From Pycnococcus provasolii (lineage: Eukaryota; Chlorophyta; Pseudoscourfieldiophyceae; Pseudoscourfieldiales): a stretch of 64,000 nucleotides of DNA. The translations under genes were made by a program, and so were the position numbers. Location of the stretch: contig CP150568.1 in NCBI GenBank assembly GCA_049487715.1, forward strand, positions 496,001 through 560,000. The letters are read 5' to 3'. The notes below the pieces were generated by a model. That model ran no database searches, was not told the DNA's origin, and saw nothing but the letters and a program-made list of their open reading frames with translations. This document shows, in pieces, positions 59,704-64,000 of this stretch (positions are counted from its first letter, which is position 1; each line of letters starts with the position of its first letter).

Positions 59704-60222
59704 ATGGTGTACCACAGCGCGTTCAACGACGCCGCCGGCATCGCGGCGTGCGGCTTCGCCATCCTTCCGCTCGTCACGGCGACGCGCGGACCCGCGATGC
59801 TCGCAGAACAAGGCTCCACGGACATCGTCGAGGAGGCGCTGTACAACTTCCGCGCAAACGTCCTCTTTCGCACGTACGACGTCAAGGGACCGGCGGACAA
59901 AACGCTCATCTACCTCACTCTGTACATCTCCGCGTGCCTCAAGCGCCTCGACGGCGTCAAGACCAAGTCGGAGGGCTCGAAGGCGCTCTTCGCGCTCGCG
60001 CAGGAGCACTTCAGCGTGCCCGGGGAGGCGAACTTCGCGCTGCAGGGCCTCGCTTTGAACTCGAACAAGGACGAGGCGGAGCAGCTGCGCGCGTACTGGA
60101 AGCAGTGTCGCGAGGAGGTTGGACTCAGGCTGGTCGAGCGCTGCTTCGACAAGGAGACGGGCGCGCCGAACAAGTGGTGGATGTCGTACTCGAACAGGAA
60201 GTTCCTCGGCAAGACGTTGTAG
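59704..60222 (+). CDS. ARPC3: Arp2/3 complex subunit 3 (p21-Arc)
   Basis: Part of the seven-subunit actin-branching complex. 172 residues, the normal length. It starts MVYHSAFND (family: M-x-YHS). Then GPAMLAEQGSTDIVEEALYN, FRANVLFRTYDVKGPADKTL, IYLTLYISACLKRL, the EHFSVPGEANFALQGL segment, and the C-terminus EVGLRLVERCFDKETGAPNK WWMSYSNRKFLGKTL. All family blocks are in order. The upstream open frame reads through the TG repeat and is not used. Confidence 0.95.
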   Translation: MVYHSAFNDAAGIAACGFAILPLVTATRGPAMLAEQGSTDIVEEALYNFRANVLFRTYDVKGPADKTLIYLTLYISACLKRLDGVKTKSEGSKALFALAQEHFSVPGEANFALQGLALNSNKDEAEQLRAYWKQCREEVGLRLVERCFDKETGAPNKWWMSYSNRKFLGKTL

Positions 60223-60950
60223 AAGATGACTTAAACTTTACTGTAGAAAAGTGCGCTGGTGTGGTGTGTGTACACCTTGTGTAAGCTCATGTTGTAACAT
60301 CAACAAGAACATCTTGTCCCAAACAACCTTAAGGTCAACCCACTCTTCCCTTAAAGGTCGCCTTCCCCCTCCAGTTGGTGTTGTTGTTGAAGATGTTGTT
60401 ACATAAACATGCTCTCACTTGAGTTGGTGCCACACCTGCACCGCACCAGTCATTCCTCTTAGCAGTCGGCGTGCAAGCCTAACACCTTAGACTGCACCAC
60501 TACAGTACGCGCGCTTCTTACCACCGCCGGCGAGTGGCGACGACAAATGCCATGACGCCGGCATATTCTGGCAGGTTCTTAAACCGGTCGTACAGTCCCA
60601 CCTTCCCGGTCTCGAGAGACAAACGGGCGAGACAGAGGCCGACAAGACTTTAAGCTAACCCTAAGCTAGCCCTAACCCTAACCCTCGGGAAGAAAAGCGG
60701 GGCGAGCACAACTGCACTATGAGTAATAAGGTGGGGCAAACCGATCGATGGGAGTCTCTTCGCTCGATGATCGCTCGATCGCCGTTCCTGAACTCCCCCC
60801 CTTCCCCTTCCCTTCTCGCCCCTTCTCGCGTCGGCCCCCGATAGACGATAGACTCGTCTTCCCTTCCCTTCCCTTCCCCCTTCCAGGGGCCGGCGAAAAC
60901 CGACAGATAGGATATATCCGCCATCACTCCGATTTTCATCATGGCCTCCG
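60223..60950. other. spacer between ARPC3 and the EF-hand-like gene
   Basis: No gene. CCTTAAGG near 60327, a CCCTAA-type tract at 60654-60686, and a CCCTTC-rich pyrimidine stretch at 60790-60880 near the next start. Confidence 0.55.
60654..60686 (-). repeat. interstitial telomere-like tract
   Basis: CTAACCCTAAGCTAGCCCTA and two more CCCTAA units. Confidence 0.85.
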
Positions 60951-61349
60951 ATGCCCCCTGCTGATGCTACCTCTACTGATAGTAAGACGTCCACCAACGG
61001 TGTGAAGTCGTTGAACGACCTCCTGAAAAGCAAGGTGGGGATCGATCTGACGTACGTAAAGGGAAAGGGGGAAGCGGCGCTCGAGCCGTGCATGGACAAG
61101 GCGAAGAAGTACTACAACTCAGGAGTGGAACTCGCGACGCCGTACGTAAATGACCTCATGTCCAAAGTGAACGATTTTAAGAGCGAGCTGACGAAAGTTC
61201 TGGACACGGACGGCGATGGCAAAAACAGCATGGCCGAATATGCCGCGGGAGCTACGAAAGCACGAGGCCTTGTGATGGGCTGGCTGAAGAGTCTGTTCGG
61301 GTGCCTGGACTCGAAGGCAAAGCAGGCGTCCGAAGCTCAAAAACGCTAA
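60951..61349 (+). CDS. small hypothetical protein with one EF-hand-like loop
   Basis: 132 residues, not recognised. Hydrophilic helical protein with one candidate calcium loop DTDGDGKNSMAE (about residues 86-97) between helices NDFKSELTKVL and YAAGATKARGLV. There are a few Cys residues and a short hydrophobic helix GLVMGWLKSLFG. An ATG 10 bp upstream in a stronger context opens a 7-codon frame whose stop overlaps the first codons of this one, a possible upstream ORF. Alternatively the true start differs through an intron. Confidence 0.6.
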   Translation: MPPADATSTDSKTSTNGVKSLNDLLKSKVGIDLTYVKGKGEAALEPCMDKAKKYYNSGVELATPYVNDLMSKVNDFKSELTKVLDTDGDGKNSMAEYAAGATKARGLVMGWLKSLFGCLDSKAKQASEAQKR

Positions 61350-61652
61350 AAATGCTGACGCCGCCTACGAGTAGTATGTATGGTGGTATGTACACAGTCT
61401 ATGTAAGCTTTAAAATAGCCTTTAGCTACGTTAGGCTCTTCTTTGGTCTTTGGGGGCACTCCGACTTCCGAGTTCGTTTCCTCCACTGGTCAAATGGAAC
61501 CGGCTCATGTAGTACTAAGTATAGGCTCAGAGGGAGAGAGAAAGTGCTTCAGCTCTCCTAACCTTAGTCTACCACACGGTACATACGGTACAGATTGTCA
61601 CGTGACATATTCCTTTTTTCACAGTAAAAAGTACATTACAACGCGTCTTGCC
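61350..61652. other. convergent spacer
   Basis: 3' flanks of two converging genes; nothing else seen. Confidence 0.5.
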
Positions 61653-64000
61653 TTAGGGTGGTGACGCGAACACGCCCTCGAGCGCCTCCGCGCACCGCGC
61701 ACGCATAATCGCGCTCTTCTCCCCAATGCTCTCCAGCGCGGAGCGTGCGGCGTCGTCGTCGCCAAAAGCGAGCGTCCACCTCCCGTCGACGATGGGCTTC
61801 GAGCTGCTACCACGGCTGCCAATCTCATTCAACGGAACGAGAGACGACGTCGACGTCGCGTCGTCGACGCGCACGACGTGTGCCATGGGAACGCGAACGC
61901 GGAGGTGAAGCCAGCTTGGGTGAGCACGATCCAGCGTTGCGCCGGCACCGGCGAGAGGGGCATTCGCGAGGGTTGCACCCGCGTCGTCGACGAGCACGAG
62001 GTCGTTGCCAGCATGCGCCAGGTAAACGCTTCGCTCGGCACCGCGGCTGAATGCAACGCGGCACGCGATGCGATCCCCCGTTCTCATCTCCTCGACGCTG
62101 TCGCCATCCTCGTTCGGACGAAGGGGCGGGGTTTGTGCGATGCTCCCCGTGCCGAGAAGCTCGAGCACCTGCCGCAGAATGATAACATGTCGAGCACGAG
62201 TCACCAGAGCACGGCCAAGCGGATGGCTCTCACGAGATGTCGTTTCGGGAGCATCTGACGACCCGCCTGCGGAGAGCATGCCACCAGCAGGCCTTGCCCC
62301 GTCGCCAGTCACAAGTAGCGTGGATGATGTGCTTGCGTCACGTTCCAACCTTCGACGCGTCGCGTCGTCGCGGAGCAGCAAGTCACGCAGTGGACTCCAG
62401 TCCCGGCGAATGATCGGCACGATGGCGTCACACCATGCGCCGTCGAGCTCCTTGCGCAGCTCGTCGCACTCCGCGTCAAAAGTTCGGCGCAGGCGCTCGC
62501 ACTGTGCGTCGTCGAGCTGCGCAGCCTCGCCCTTAGGAGGTAGCACCGTGTAAAGGAGCCATCCAACCTGGCAGCACACCGCGGATGGGATGCGCCGTGC
62601 GCGTGCTTGGCAGAGCACTTCAACCAGAGCGTCTGCGAATTCACCCCGTCGTTTCAAGATGGGCAGCGGTTCATCGGACGAATCCTCCTTCATCAGCTCA
62701 TCCAACAGTCGATTGCGCCGGCGTCGGTGGCGAGGGAGCAGGCCAGCAAGCTCGAGTATGCTTGCGCTCACGTTCTTGCACATCGCCAGGCACGTCAGCA
62801 CGTCCACCACGCCGGTTGTGAGTGCCAAGTCCGTTCCGCGAAGGTGGTGCAGCAGAGCACTTTGGCAGCACTTGAGGTGGGGAGCAGCATCTTCCTCCCC
62901 AGCATGGCGACCGCTGGCGGCGTTATTATTGCCGTCGCCACCGTTGTCATCTCTGCCGTTTGCACCACTCTCTTCGTTCCCATCCTCGCTTCTCCGGTTG
63001 TTCAGCGCAAGGTCCTTGAGAGCACGCTCCATCAGCTCGTGTTCGCCGCCTTCTCCCGGCGACGACGACATGGCCGACCGGTCGTCACTTGCCTGTGTGA
63101 TTCTCTGCTCGACACCCTCGTCGACGTCGCCAGAAGTCAAGCACAGGCGTGCCGCGACACGATTCAGCAGAGGAGGGTGGTTGACAAGGTGCATGACACG
63201 CGTGCACGTGTACAGCGCGCAGAGGGCGGTAGATGCCACACCCTCGCCATCGAGAGGTTTGGTGAGGCTTGCAAGCAGCGGCCCGAACAGGATCGGCTCG
63301 CTCAAGCTATCCCAAAGCCGTTCGCTCAGCTCCGTCGCGATTCCCGCGACGCCAAGGCAGAGAATGTCATTCGAGTAGTACAGCAGATCGCTGATCTCAA
63401 CGAGCACGTCCTCGATGCGACCTTGCAGGTGTCTGTCCACCTCGCCGCTCGCGACGCGCTCGTGCAGGTCTGGAACGAGCATGTGCAGGTATGCACACTG
63501 CTCCGCGAGAAAGCTCGACAGGTTTCCAAAGTACCCGTTCACGCTTGGATCTTCCAGCACAAAAGTGCGCACACCTTCTTCGGGTATGCTGTACACGTTG
63601 AGCGTGAGCGTGCGTACAGCCGCGCGCACCATGCTTTCTTCGTGTCTGAAGAATCGGATGGCTTCTGTGTAGAGTGGAAATTGCCTGCGCGAGCTTCCGT
63701 CTCTGGTGACGAAGAAGAATTGCACCGTTTGCAGGTTGAGTTTGAGCGAGATTGTCTTCAAGAACGAGATGTAGTAGTCGCGCACTTCTTCTTGTGCAAA
63801 GTCGAATCTGTGCGTGATGATGTCGTTGATGTGGTTTTGCGAGAAGAGGTAGAAGATCGCGACGTCGCTTCTAAGGTTTTGCGTCAAGATGGATAGCGTT
63901 TGCAGGAGCTGAACGGCGACCCCGCCCCACCTGCGTCCGCACTGGTTGAGTATTCGTTTGAAGTGCGCCAATGTTTGGTTTTCCAAGAAGAAGTCGAAGA
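61653..64000 (-). CDS. CLEC16A: CLEC16A/Ema/GOP-1 homologue, 5' truncated by the window
   Basis: Endosomal/autophagy regulator found in animals and plants. The visible part (782 codons to the right edge) starts inside the N-terminal FPL domain (FDFFLENQTLAHF). It reads VAVQLLQTLSILTQNL, HINDIITHRFDFAQEEVRDY, YISFLKTISLKLNLQTVQFF, LYTEAIRFFRHEESMVRAAV and RTLTLNVYSI, all classical. The middle is an acidic/Gly-rich linker (about 310-370), then helical armadillo-like repeats. The C-terminal part (about 630-775; RIACRVAFSRGAERSVYLAH, LVLVDDAGATLANAPLAG, GRWTLAFGDDDAARSALESI) resembles the PH-like end of this family. The start codon is outside the window. Confidence 0.9.
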   Translation of the reverse strand, partial: FDFFLENQTLAHFKRILNQCGRRWGGVAVQLLQTLSILTQNLRSDVAIFYLFSQNHINDIITHRFDFAQEEVRDYYISFLKTISLKLNLQTVQFFFVTRDGSSRRQFPLYTEAIRFFRHEESMVRAAVRTLTLNVYSIPEEGVRTFVLEDPSVNGYFGNLSSFLAEQCAYLHMLVPDLHERVASGEVDRHLQGRIEDVLVEISDLLYYSNDILCLGVAGIATELSERLWDSLSEPILFGPLLASLTKPLDGEGVASTALCALYTCTRVMHLVNHPPLLNRVAARLCLTSGDVDEGVEQRITQASDDRSAMSSSPGEGGEHELMERALKDLALNNRRSEDGNEESGANGRDDNGGDGNNNAASGRHAGEEDAAPHLKCCQSALLHHLRGTDLALTTGVVDVLTCLAMCKNVSASILELAGLLPRHRRRRNRLLDELMKEDSSDEPLPILKRRGEFADALVEVLCQARARRIPSAVCCQVGWLLYTVLPPKGEAAQLDDAQCERLRRTFDAECDELRKELDGAWCDAIVPIIRRDWSPLRDLLLRDDATRRRLERDASTSSTLLVTGDGARPAGGMLSAGGSSDAPETTSRESHPLGRALVTRARHVIILRQVLELLGTGSIAQTPPLRPNEDGDSVEEMRTGDRIACRVAFSRGAERSVYLAHAGNDLVLVDDAGATLANAPLAGAGATLDRAHPSWLHLRVRVPMAHVVRVDDATSTSSLVPLNEIGSRGSSSKPIVDGRWTLAFGDDDAARSALESIGEKSAIMRARCAEALEGVFASPP

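Noticed and set aside
62607-63896. 429-codon plus-strand frame
   Set aside because: Fully antisense to the well-supported CLEC16A homologue; no family motif.
1-64000. CRISPR array, rRNA or tRNA genes, bacterial operons
   Set aside because: I looked by eye for spaced direct repeats, rRNA-like blocks and cloverleaf patterns and found none I could support.

Overview
This window is nuclear DNA of a gene-dense eukaryotic alga, most likely a green-lineage (prasinophyte-grade) picoalga. That placement is an inference. It rests on a plastid-type di-iron beta-carotene hydroxylase with a non-secretory N-terminus, a plant-type calmodulin-regulated Ca2+-ATPase, plant-like mitochondrial proteins (bL20m, complex I B22), PDX2 and a DET1-like protein. 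These sit beside centrin, an Arp2/3 subunit and a sperm-tail PG-rich (SHIPPO) protein, which suggest a flagellate ancestry or stage. Coding DNA is GC-rich, most genes are single exons, and genes alternate between strands with short spacers. The four introns I can place are 70 to 214 bp, GT-AG and phase 0. There are no operons, CRISPR arrays or bacterial features.

Layout. 1-1762: tRNA-dihydrouridine synthase (DUS1-like). 2125-8795: a nested transposon, made of a tyrosine-recombinase element bounded by split direct repeats and interrupted by a decayed Copia element. 8857-34530: the main gene block, with TTC1, an OTU protease, a SAP-CHAD protein, centrin, a VPS13-like lipid-transfer protein, a fucosyltransferase-like enzyme, a PAN/cyclophilin-like secreted protein, PDX2, COQ3, a DET1-like protein, a DMT transporter, an alpha/beta hydrolase and bL20m. 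34780-42247: a transposon island holding an inverted-repeat element, a truncated Copia copy, and a 5.1-kb mariner-type element whose inside is a nest of further inverted-repeat elements. 42780-46177: a UIM-GAT adaptor and a DOMON membrane protein. 46178-48019: repeats, including a near-perfect 148-bp foldback. 48020-64000: SHIPPO protein, a coiled-coil protein, NDUFB9, Maf pyrophosphatase, beta-carotene hydroxylase, Ca2+-ATPase, ARPC3, a small EF-hand-like protein, and the 3' part of a CLEC16A homologue that runs off the right edge.

The genes are ordinary housekeeping genes (tRNA modification, vitamin B6 and ubiquinone synthesis, carotenoids, lipid and vesicle traffic, actin and centriole) with no evident shared pathway. 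Two things stand out. The first is the mobile DNA: the split-repeat element with hairpin-rich termini, and mariner elements nested in mariner elements. The second is the recurrence of short TTAGGG/CCCTAA telomere-like tracts, about eleven of them, often within a few hundred bases of a start codon.
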